Assembly: GCA_003161515.1 (NCBI GenBank)
Contig: PMOH01000391.1
Coordinates: 1-8,791 of the forward strand
From: Deltaproteobacteria bacterium
GTDB taxonomy: Bacteria > Desulfobacterota > Binatia > Binatales > Binataceae
Length of the DNA: 8,791 nucleotides
Direction of reading: 5' to 3'
Shown: piece after piece, positions 1 to 8,558 of the stretch
How the letters are laid out: each line of letters begins with the position of its first letter
Position numbering within the stretch: position 1 is the stretch's first letter
Position numbers and translations under genes: made by a program
The notes under the pieces: model-generated
What the model was told of the DNA's origin: nothing
Seen by the model: the letters and a program-made list of their open reading frames with translations, nothing else
Database searches by the model: none

Positions 1-1347
1 TACCAGGGGTGCAACAACAACGAATGCCTGCGCCCGGCCTCGGTCAGTACGACGGTCGCGCTGGCGGCTCCAGCAGCGGCTGCGGGCGCGATTGAAAGTA
101 TCGGCGGTGCGGCGACGGCACTCGGCGGCGGTATCGGCGGCGACGATTCCGGCGGCGCGCTCCAGCATATCTTTCTCAATCACGGATGGTTCCTCGGCTT
201 CCTCGCGGTATTTCTCGGCGGCCTCGCGCTGAACCTGACGCCGTGCGTGTATCCGCTGATCGGCGTCACGATTGCGTACTTCGGCAACCAGGGCGGCGGC
301 CATCGCCGCGTGATGTACCTGGCTTTTATCTTCGTGCTCGGAATCGCGCTGATGTTCTCGTCGGTGGGCGTTGCGGTCGCAATGTCCGGCGGCCTATTCG
401 GCGCTGCGTTGCAAAATCCGGTCGTGCTGGTCGTGCTCTCGATGATGCTGCTGACGCTGGCCGCGTCGAGCTTCGGCCTGTTCGTATTACAACCACCGCA
501 GTGGATAATGCAGCGCGCCGGCTCGGCGCATCCCGGCTATGCAGGCGCGTTCCTGATGGGCCTCGGGATGGGCGTGGTCGCGGCGCCATGCATCGGGCCG
601 ATCGTGCTCGGCTTGCTGTTGATGGTCGAGCGAAGCGGCAGCGCGCTGTTCGGTTTCGCGCTGTTCTTCACACTGGCCTTGGGACTCGGCCTACCTTACG
701 TGGGGTTGGCGATGGCGGCCGGGCATATCCGCCGCCTGCCGCGGTCGGGCGAATGGCTGACGTGGATCGAGCATCTGTTCGGCTTCGTGCTGGTCGGCCT
801 CGCGCTCTACTTTCTCGATCCGGTCGTGCCGAACAACCTGATGACGCGATTCCTTCCGTACTACGCGGTAGGCGTAGGGATTTATCTCGGCTTCTTTTCG
901 CCCGAGGGCCGCACTTGGCGTCCCTTCCTCGTGATGAGATCGGCGCTCGGCGTCGTCGCGGTCGCATCGCTAGTATTCATGCTCTATCCGCGAAAGACGC
1001 CCGAGAAACTTCGCTTCGAGCCGTTCAACTCCGAACTGCTCGCGTCAGCGACTGAAGCGCGCAAGCCCGTGCTGATCGATTTCAGCGCCGACTGGTGTAT
1101 CCCATGCCGCGAGATGGAGCATTCGACCTTCATCGATCCGTCCGTGGTCAGCGAGGCCAAGCGCTTCGTCCGGATGAAGGCGAACCTGACCGCGCAGGAC
1201 AAGAAGACTGAAGAACTCACCAGCAAGTTCGAAATCCAGGGCGTGCCGACGACCATGCTGATCGATTCGGCGGGCAAAGTAACGCAGCGCAAAGTCGGAT
1301 ACATCGGGCCGCACGAGATGCTAACCGACCTGCGCCAGGTCGATTAA
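1..1347 (+). CDS. dsbD: Thiol:disulfide interchange protein DsbD, 5'-truncated by window edge
   Basis: DsbD carries electrons from cytoplasmic thioredoxin across the inner membrane to periplasmic thiol proteins. The frame is open from base 1 (448 codons seen, start not in window). Codons 1-9 read YQGCNNNEC, the cysteine pair at the end of the periplasmic alpha domain; the spacing is Cx4C, where E. coli DsbD has Cx5C. An Ala/Gly-rich linker (about codons 13-57) leads to about eight hydrophobic segments (codons ~62-80, 104-128, 141-163, 183-208, 215-241, 252-272, 287-299, 315-328). The two membrane cysteines are in NLTPCVYP (C82) and VAAPCIGP (C197). A C-terminal thioredoxin-fold gamma domain has WCIPC (C366, C369) and the cis-Pro loop GVPT (P416). 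All three redox cysteine pairs are therefore present. No partner gene is seen downstream, where a repeat element follows. A translation from 247 would start at an internal GTG within the first membrane segment and is not the real start. Confidence 0.95.
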   Translation, partial: YQGCNNNECLRPASVSTTVALAAPAAAAGAIESIGGAATALGGGIGGDDSGGALQHIFLNHGWFLGFLAVFLGGLALNLTPCVYPLIGVTIAYFGNQGGGHRRVMYLAFIFVLGIALMFSSVGVAVAMSGGLFGAALQNPVVLVVLSMMLLTLAASSFGLFVLQPPQWIMQRAGSAHPGYAGAFLMGLGMGVVAAPCIGPIVLGLLLMVERSGSALFGFALFFTLALGLGLPYVGLAMAAGHIRRLPRSGEWLTWIEHLFGFVLVGLALYFLDPVVPNNLMTRFLPYYAVGVGIYLGFFSPEGRTWRPFLVMRSALGVVAVASLVFMLYPRKTPEKLRFEPFNSELLASATEARKPVLIDFSADWCIPCREMEHSTFIDPSVVSEAKRFVRMKANLTAQDKKTEELTSKFEIQGVPTTMLIDSAGKVTQRKVGYIGPHEMLTDLRQVD

Positions 1348-1350
1348 GAC

Positions 1351-1369
1351 GCGGGGCTGCGCGCCCCGC
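1351..1369 (+). terminator. GC-rich hairpin just after the dsbD stop
   Basis: A perfect 7-bp stem, GCGGGGC (1351-1357) with GCCCCGC (1363-1369), encloses a 5-nt loop and begins 3 nt after the dsbD stop codon. It would fold strongly in the mRNA. There is no T-tract after it, so it is not a textbook intrinsic terminator. It may stabilise the 3' end or belong to the adjacent fold-back repeat, since it is followed by GCACCC exactly as the next hairpin is. Confidence 0.35.
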
Positions 1370-1375
1370 ACCCGC

Positions 1376-1578
1376 GGCAGGGGTGACCCCTGCACCCAGT
1401 GTAAGGAAGAGAAGATGCGGGACTTCGTCCCTGTTCGAACTATTTCAGGGAAGCGTCGAGGTTTGTCCGCGACTGCGGGCACGAGTTCGTTTCGCTCCTC
1501 GCGCCCAAAACTTCCTAACAGGGCATCAGCCCGCATCTTTGTCCTTTCCGAATACTGGGTGCAGGGGTCACCCCTGCC
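1376..1578. repeat. 203-bp fold-back element with perfect 25-bp terminal inverted repeats (MITE-like)
   Basis: The left arm 1376-1400 is the exact reverse complement of the right arm 1554-1578. Each arm contains a 17-bp palindrome, GCAGGGGT-G-ACCCCTGC (1377-1393 on the left). Inner segments are also inverted copies: AAGATGCGGG (1412-1421) against CCCGCATCTT (1530-1539), and CCCTGTT (1429-1435) against AACAGGG (1517-1523). The arms therefore match imperfectly for roughly 60 bp and could fold into one long hairpin. The core has no convincing gene; short open frames through it are by-products of the repeat. I see no target-site duplication at either end. It fills the gap between dsbD and the next gene, as a non-autonomous miniature transposable element or a dispersed palindromic repeat would. 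Whether other copies exist cannot be told from this window. Confidence 0.7.
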
Positions 1579-1607
1579 TTCACATTACGTGCGCGCTTTC
1601 GTACATT
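1579..1607 (+). promoter_or_regulatory. Candidate sigma70-type promoter for the HDO-family gene
   Basis: TTCACA (1579-1584, 5/6 to the -35 consensus), a 17-bp spacer and TACATT (1602-1607, 4/6 to the -10 consensus) lie immediately right of the fold-back element. Transcription would start near 1614, giving a very short leader before the ATG at 1628. This rests on hexamer matching only. Confidence 0.3.
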
Positions 1608-1627
1608 CGCGGGTATGAGGTTCAGTC

Positions 1628-2317
1628 ATGGCTGCGAATGATAGCTTCGTGCGCGAGATTTTCGCGATGGTCAAAGAGCGGCGATCTTTCGGACGCCATC
1701 CGATTTGGCATCGGATTGCCGACGGCAAGGTCTCGCAGACTGGACTGTGCAACTTTGCGACTCAGTTCTTTCTGCAGGTGCGTGAATTCCCGCGAGCGCT
1801 GAGCGCGTTGCATTCGCGATGTGTCAACGCGGAGGAACGGGTGAAGCTGGCGGAGAGCTTGTACGAAGAGGAGACCGGAAAGATTTCGGGCAGCGCGCCG
1901 CATCCGGAATTGTTTATTCGGCTTGGACTCGGCCTTGGAATGAGCCGCGACGACATGATTCACGGTAAGGCGTTGCCCTCGACGGCAGCGCTGATCGATT
2001 GGTTCGAGCTCTCGACCAAGGATCGATCGTTCGCGGAGGGAATCGGCGCAATCAATCTTGCGGCGGAGGGACAGGTGCCGGGGAATTTCGCGCCGTTCGC
2101 GCGCGCGCTCGAAAAAAATTACGGACTTTCGCGGGAGCAGGTGGCGTTTTTCGACGTGCATGAAATCGCCGATCGCGATCACAGCGACGTCGGCGACAAC
2201 ATTTTAAGTCACACGCCGATGAGCGAAATCGAGCGCGCGAAAGTGTGGGCCGCAGTCGAGCGATCGCTCGACATGTGGTGGCAATTCTTCGACGGGATTC
2301 AACGCGCCTGCGAATGA
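1628..2317 (+). CDS. Heme-oxygenase-fold di-metal oxidase (HDO superfamily; CADD/PqqC/TenA-like)
   Basis: This is a 229-residue, all-helical, cytosolic-type protein with no signal peptide or membrane segment. The ATG at 1628 has a Shine-Dalgarno GAGG (1617-1620) 7 nt upstream. From memory, it aligns without gaps to chlamydial CADD from H24 to the shared patch FPRALSALHSRC (residues 54-65). The expected six metal ligands are present: E81, H92, E147, H178, D182 and H185, the last three in FFDVHEIADRDHSDVG. There is a 4-residue insertion between E81 and H92. Family members use an O2-activating di-iron or Fe/Mn site: CADD makes p-aminobenzoate from its own Tyr27, UndA makes 1-alkenes, and others oxidise amino acids or cofactor precursors. 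Here position 27 is Trp and the CADD Lys152 position is Phe157, so the CADD reaction is doubtful and the substrate is unknown. The nearest neighbours are not biosynthetic genes, so context gives no help. The family call is firm; the function is open. Confidence 0.88.
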   Translation: MAANDSFVREIFAMVKERRSFGRHPIWHRIADGKVSQTGLCNFATQFFLQVREFPRALSALHSRCVNAEERVKLAESLYEEETGKISGSAPHPELFIRLGLGLGMSRDDMIHGKALPSTAALIDWFELSTKDRSFAEGIGAINLAAEGQVPGNFAPFARALEKNYGLSREQVAFFDVHEIADRDHSDVGDNILSHTPMSEIERAKVWAAVERSLDMWWQFFDGIQRACE

Positions 2318-2422
2318 CCTTTTCGATCGCTTTTTGATGGAATTGTGGACGCCTGATTTCGCAGAATGACGTTCTGTAATCGACACTCCCCGCTTTTCTA
2401 AAAACGCCTGTAAAGTACCTAT

Positions 2423-2461
2423 CCGATCATCCGGAAAACGCCCGCTGATCGGCTTCTTTTC
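2423..2461 (+). terminator. Possible intrinsic terminator after the HDO-family gene
   Basis: CCGATCA (2423-2429) and TGATCGG (2446-2452) form a perfect 7-bp stem with a 16-nt loop, followed by the pyrimidine-rich run CTTCTTTTC (2453-2461). It lies about 105 nt after the upstream stop codon and about 150 nt before gyrB. It could end the upstream transcript or act as a leader structure for gyrB. The large loop and interrupted T-run make it a moderate candidate only. Confidence 0.35.
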
Positions 2462-2469
2462 TATCCACA
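2461..2469 (+). promoter_or_regulatory. Near-consensus DnaA box in the gyrB leader
   Basis: CTATCCACA differs from the DnaA box consensus TTATCCACA at the first base only. It lies in an AT-richer stretch 131 bp upstream of gyrB. I find no second strong box nearby; weaker 6/9 matches exist near 2347 and 2489. It could be a regulatory DnaA site or chance, and one box does not make an origin. Confidence 0.3.
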
Positions 2470-2522
2470 GGCTGCTTTTTCAAATATTGTTTGATAACTC
2501 GTTCGCCGTGACAAATTATTCC

Positions 2523-2551
2523 TTTACTTTAATGCCCCGGACAAATACAAT
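2523..2551 (+). promoter_or_regulatory. Candidate sigma70-type promoter for gyrB
   Basis: TTTACT (2523-2528, 4/6) with a 17-bp spacer and TACAAT (2546-2551, 5/6) would start transcription near 2558, about 43 nt before the gyrB ATG. An alternative pair upstream is TTGATA (2491-2496, 5/6), a 17-bp spacer and AATTAT (2514-2519, 4/6). The whole 2318-2600 gap is AT-richer than its neighbours and holds no gene. Gyrase promoters are often sensitive to supercoiling, but nothing here tests that. Confidence 0.35.
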
Positions 2552-2600
2552 TCTGGCAGGCGGTGGTGTGGCGGAAAGGTAGTTCATCGCTCGTTTTTCT

Positions 2601-5036
2601 ATGGCAAATAAAGAATCGTCTGACGGCTATGGCGCCGAGTCCATCAAGGTTCTCGAAGGACTCGAAGCAGTTCGCAAACGTCCCGGGATGTACATCGGCG
2701 ACACCGCCGAGCGGGGTTTGCATCATCTCGTCACCGAGATCGTTGACAACTCGGTTGACGAGGCGCTGGCCGGTCACTGCACCGAGATCAACGTCGTCGT
2801 TCTGAGCGACGATCGGATTTCGGTCGAGGACAACGGCCGCGGGATTCCGGTCGATATGCATCCGACGGAAAAGCGATCGGCGCTGGAAGTCGTGCATACG
2901 GTGCTGCACGCCGGCGGCAAATTCGAAAAGAGCGCGTACAAAGTTTCGGGCGGACTGCATGGCGTGGGCGCGTCGGTGGTCAACGCGCTCAGCGATGAGT
3001 TCGAAGTCGAAGTTCACAAGAACGGCAAAATTTATTTTCAACGCTATGAACGCGGGACTCCGAAAACCAAGGTCGAAGAACGCGGCAAGACCAACAGCAA
3101 GGGCACCAAGACCACCTTTACGCCCGACTCGAAGATTTTCCCCGAAGTAAGGTTCAAGTACGAAATAATCGCGCAGTACCTTCGCGAGATGGCCTACCTC
3201 AACGCGGGGCTGCGAATCAGGCTGCGCGACGAGCGCGTCAACAAGGCCGAAGAGTTTCACTTCGAAGGCGGAATCAAGGAGTACGTCGAGACGCTCAGCA
3301 AGAGCAGTGAAGCACTGCACGACGCGATTTTCTTCAAGGGCGTGCGCGACGGCGTCGATGTCGAAGTCGCGCTGCAATGGACCGACGCGATCCACGAGGT
3401 GATTTTCACCTACGCCAACAACATTCATACCGCCGAGGGTGGGACGCATCTGTCGGGACTCAAGTCGGCGCTGACCCGAACGATCAACAACTACGCGACC
3501 AAGAACAACCTCTTCAAGAACAAGGAGATGCGGCTCGAGGGCGACGACACGCGCGAGGGTCTCGCCGCGATCGTCAGCATCAAAATCGGCGAGCCGCAGT
3601 TCGAAGGTCAGACCAAGACCAAGCTCGGCAACTCCGAAGTCGAAGGAATCGTGTCGGGGCTGGTGAACGAGAAGCTCGGCGAATTCCTCGAGAAGACACC
3701 ACCGATCGCGAAGAAGATCGTCGCGCGGGCTGTGGAAGCTGCCACCGCTCGCGAGGCCGCGCGCAAAGCCAAGGAGCTCGTGCGGCGCAAGGGCGCGCTC
3801 GACTCGGGATCGCTGCCGGGCAAGCTCGCGGATTGCCAGGAGCGCGACCCGGCCAACGCCGAGTTGTTCATCGTCGAAGGTGACTCGGCGGGCGGATCGG
3901 CCAAGGGCGCGCGCGATCGGCGTACGCAAGCGATACTCCCGCTGTTCGGCAAAGTGCTGAACGTCGAACGCGCGCGTATCGACAAGGTGCTGTCGTCGGA
4001 CAAGCTGCGAGTGCTGATTTCGGCGCTTGGGATGGGCGTGGCGGGCGAGAAAGATCTCAACAAGCTGCGTTACCACAAGATTGTGATCATGACTGACGCG
4101 GACGTCGACGGTTCGCACATCCGGACGCTGTGGCTCACTTTCTTCTATCGACAGTTCATCGAGATTATCGAAAACGGCTATCTGTACGTCGCGCAGCCGC
4201 CGCTGTTCCGCGCCAAGAAAGGCAAGACCGAGCGCTATCTGAAAGATGAGGCGGCGCTCGAAGACTACCTGACCGATCTCGGCGCCGAGGCGGTTACGCT
4301 CGACGCGGGCAAGGGCAAGGACGCGCGCGAGTTCAAGGGCGCGGCGCTGAAGGCGTTGGTGCGCAAAGCGCTGTTTCTCGAAAGGATGTACGAAAGCCTC
4401 GAGCGACGCTCGAAGGAGCGGGCAATCATCGCGTCGCTCGCGCGGCTGGCGGCCGACAAGACGATCGGCGACGAGAGTTTCGAATCCGAGAAGGCCGCGA
4501 AGCAGATGGCCGAGGCGATTCGAAAGGATACCGCCGACGCCAATCTCGTTTACAAAATCGAGGCCGAAGGCGAAGCGCATTTCCGCGCCGTTTTCAGCCA
4601 TACCCAAAACGGCGCGAGGCCGCCGACCGTCGTCGACATGACGCTGCTGCGCACCGGCGAGCTGCGAGAAATTCGGCGGCTGGGACCGGAACTCGTCGCG
4701 ATCAGCGCGCCCTACAAGCTGAAGCCGAACGAAACCGAAAAGTCCGGGCCGCGCGAGGCCGATACTTTCGACACGCTCAAGGCGGTCGCGGATGCGGTGC
4801 TGGCGGCGGGAAACAAAGGCGTCGAGATCCAGCGCTACAAAGGTCTGGGCGAGATGAATCCGGAACAGCTGTGGGCGACCACGATGAATCCCGACACGCG
4901 TTCGATGCTGAAGATGCAGATCTCGTCGCGCGAAGCGGCGGAGGAAGCTTTTTCGACGCTGATGGGCGATCAGGTGGAACCGCGGCGCTTGTTCATCGAA
5001 GAGAACGCGCTCAACACGCGCAGCCTCGATATCTGA
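2601..5036 (+). CDS. gyrB: DNA gyrase subunit B
   Basis: This is the ATPase subunit of the cytoplasmic A2B2 enzyme that introduces negative supercoils. It is 811 residues long, close to E. coli GyrB (804). The GHKL ATPase domain has GLEAVRKRPGMYIGDT (20-35), E46 and N50 in EIVDNSVDEA, DNGRGIP (77-83) and GGLHGVGASVVNAL (117-130). The transducer domain carries QTKTKLGN (337-344) with the ATP-contacting Gln and Lys. The TOPRIM domain has IVEGDSAGGSAKG (E426) and MTDADVDGSH (D499, D501, D503) for Mg2+. A long insert of the Gram-negative type spans roughly 550-735, before the tail motif QRYKGLGEMNPEQLW (744-758). The ATG at 2601 is the only sensible start: an in-frame stop lies at 2580-2582 with no other start codon between. 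The only purine-rich run (GGAAAGG, about 2573-2579) is about 21 nt away, so initiation looks non-Shine-Dalgarno. Compared with E. coli, Arg136 is Lys140 and Lys447 is Phe449 (PLFGK). It is followed by a small gene and gyrA on the same strand. Confidence 0.98.
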   Translation: MANKESSDGYGAESIKVLEGLEAVRKRPGMYIGDTAERGLHHLVTEIVDNSVDEALAGHCTEINVVVLSDDRISVEDNGRGIPVDMHPTEKRSALEVVHTVLHAGGKFEKSAYKVSGGLHGVGASVVNALSDEFEVEVHKNGKIYFQRYERGTPKTKVEERGKTNSKGTKTTFTPDSKIFPEVRFKYEIIAQYLREMAYLNAGLRIRLRDERVNKAEEFHFEGGIKEYVETLSKSSEALHDAIFFKGVRDGVDVEVALQWTDAIHEVIFTYANNIHTAEGGTHLSGLKSALTRTINNYATKNNLFKNKEMRLEGDDTREGLAAIVSIKIGEPQFEGQTKTKLGNSEVEGIVSGLVNEKLGEFLEKTPPIAKKIVARAVEAATAREAARKAKELVRRKGALDSGSLPGKLADCQERDPANAELFIVEGDSAGGSAKGARDRRTQAILPLFGKVLNVERARIDKVLSSDKLRVLISALGMGVAGEKDLNKLRYHKIVIMTDADVDGSHIRTLWLTFFYRQFIEIIENGYLYVAQPPLFRAKKGKTERYLKDEAALEDYLTDLGAEAVTLDAGKGKDAREFKGAALKALVRKALFLERMYESLERRSKERAIIASLARLAADKTIGDESFESEKAAKQMAEAIRKDTADANLVYKIEAEGEAHFRAVFSHTQNGARPPTVVDMTLLRTGELREIRRLGPELVAISAPYKLKPNETEKSGPREADTFDTLKAVADAVLAAGNKGVEIQRYKGLGEMNPEQLWATTMNPDTRSMLKMQISSREAAEEAFSTLMGDQVEPRRLFIEENALNTRSLDI

Positions 5037-5118
5037 CGCGGGCAAACATTGATGCCCCGCCGCGGGCCAAACGCATCGCATGTCATCGAGGGAGTCGTTG
5101 CACGAAGAAATCCGTATC

Positions 5119-5319
5119 ATGGTGACGAATTGCGCCGTGTGCGAGCGTGACGCGCGCGACGCGGAACAGAATCTGGGCGTCACGCTCGAGCTCGAGGGCA
5201 TCGCGCATCCTGAGGATTCGTTCGCGTACGATCTGCTGCCTCATCGGCGCGAATTTCATCGCGACAAACTGCTGCGGAAGATTCAGGAGTGGGCGGCTCT
5301 TGGGCAGCAATGCGGCTAA
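5119..5319 (+). CDS. Small CxxC protein of unknown function between gyrB and gyrA
   Basis: I do not recognise this protein. From the ATG at 5119 it is 66 residues: NCAVC near the N-terminus (C5, C8), a charged acidic middle, histidines at 30, 42 and 47, a likely amphipathic helix (about 45-61, REFHRDKLLRKIQEWAA) and a third cysteine next to the C-terminus (C65). A CxxC with several His suggests metal binding or redox activity, but no known zinc-ribbon pattern is complete. Codons are G/C-ending like its neighbours, which supports a real gene. It sits 82 nt after gyrB and 38 nt before gyrA in the same orientation, so it is probably co-transcribed with them. An in-frame ATG at 5080 would add 13 residues; I prefer 5119 because the extension uses codons atypical of the window (agg, tca, ttg). 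Neither start has a strong Shine-Dalgarno; GAAGAA (5104-5109) precedes 5119 by 9 nt. Confidence 0.6.
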   Translation: MVTNCAVCERDARDAEQNLGVTLELEGIAHPEDSFAYDLLPHRREFHRDKLLRKIQEWAALGQQCG

Positions 5320-5341
5320 TCAAAATTTTTGTATGCAACTC

Positions 5342-5348
5342 GGGGGAG
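5342..5348 (+). promoter_or_regulatory. Shine-Dalgarno site of gyrA
   Basis: GGGGGAG ends 9 nt before the ATG at 5358. It fixes the gyrA start and contrasts with gyrB, which has no comparable site. Confidence 0.7.
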
Positions 5349-5357
5349 CCCGATTAA

Positions 5358-7904
<2,547 letters not shown>

Positions 7905-7910
7905 CTGATG

Positions 7911-7948
7911 GAATAGCTATTAGAGTGACTATTCTTAAATAGTTATTC
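7911..7948. terminator. AT-rich hairpin at the convergent gyrA / GST junction
   Basis: GAATAGCTATT (7911-7921) pairs with AATAGTTATTC (7938-7948) over 11 bp with one mismatched position (a G-U pair if the plus strand is transcribed) and a 16-nt loop. It fills almost all of the 45-bp space between two convergent stop codons (7904 and 7950). Placement suggests a bidirectional 3'-end structure. Neither strand has a following T-tract and the stem is weak, so termination is inferred from position rather than from a classic motif. Confidence 0.4.
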
Positions 7949-7949
7949 G

Positions 7950-8558
7950 CTATGCCGTCGCGCTGGGCCGCGAAGATGCGTTGCTATACCATCGCGCCAG
8001 GTTTGTCTGTTTCGGCTGAATCAGGATATCGACGGTTCGCGCGAAATCGAGCATGCAGAGGATCGTGATATCTGCGATTGAGTAGTTGGGGCCTGCGATA
8101 AATTCGCGACTAGTAAGTTCCGAATCGAGCCACGCGATGCGGTCGAGCGCTGCGCGTTTCTGAATCTCGCCGAATTCGGGGAACCGCCGGCCGCGGCCTT
8201 CTGCGACCTTGCTCAGGTGCGACCAGACGTGTCCGACCGGCGCGAAGATTTCGAGCTCGATTCTACGATTCCACATCTCGACCAGCGCTTTTTCGCGCGC
8301 GCCGACGCCAAACAGCGGCGGCGCCGGCTGGATCTCCTCGAAGTAACGGCAAATCGCAACGCTCTCTGAAAGACAACTGCCGTCGTCAAGCTCGAGAATC
8401 GGAAGCGAGCCGAGCGGGTTCTTTTGGTAGAACTCCGGCGTACGATTCGCGTTGCGCATTATATCGACTTGCACCAGATCGACATCGATCCCCTTCTCCG
8501 CGAGGAAGATCCTCACCCGCCGCGGACTTGGCGCGAGGGTATAGTCGTACATCTTCAT
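7950..8558 (-). CDS. Glutathione S-transferase family protein
   Basis: This is a cytosolic GST-fold protein of 202 residues, the usual length. The N-terminal thioredoxin-like domain opens with MKMYDYTLAPSPRRVRIFLA. Ser11 lies where some GST classes place the catalytic Ser. NPLGSLPILELDDG (47-60) has the cis-Pro (P53) that contacts glutathione, and ES (65-66) is the usual gamma-glutamyl binding pair. The helical C-terminal domain has the fold-nucleating N-capping box SIAD (160-163) in a hydrophobic helix and ends with NLARWYSNASSRPSATA, a typical family ending. Such proteins conjugate or reduce electrophiles with glutathione, but the substrate cannot be read from sequence. The ATG overlaps the stop of the upstream aminotransferase (ATGA), with no separate Shine-Dalgarno visible, so translation is probably coupled. 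It runs convergent to gyrA. Confidence 0.92.
   Translation of the reverse strand: MKMYDYTLAPSPRRVRIFLAEKGIDVDLVQVDIMRNANRTPEFYQKNPLGSLPILELDDGSCLSESVAICRYFEEIQPAPPLFGVGAREKALVEMWNRRIELEIFAPVGHVWSHLSKVAEGRGRRFPEFGEIQKRAALDRIAWLDSELTSREFIAGPNYSIADITILCMLDFARTVDILIQPKQTNLARWYSNASSRPSATA

Noticed and set aside
186..1055. A 289-codon plus-strand frame overlapping dsbD
   Set aside because: It is extremely Arg-rich and out of frame with DsbD, whose membrane segments and cysteine motifs are all in the other frame.
1383..1802. Open frames of 139 and 67 codons through the fold-back element
   Set aside because: They arise from the repeat arms and run into the HDO gene in the wrong frame. There is no family resemblance and codon use is unlike the neighbours.
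2362..2376. Small hairpin CAGAA/TTCTG after the HDO gene as its terminator
   Set aside because: It has only a 5-bp stem with no following T-run. The 7-bp hairpin at 2423-2452 is a better candidate.
2380..2560. AT-rich gyrB leader as a replication origin
   Set aside because: Only one good DnaA box is present, there are no clustered boxes or repeated AT-rich 13-mers, and no dnaA, dnaN or recF is nearby.
2529..5201. An 890-codon open frame on the minus strand opposite gyrB
   Set aside because: It mirrors the codons of gyrB in a GC-rich genome, has Arg/Leu/Asp-rich low-information sequence and no recognisable domain. gyrB on the plus strand is certain.
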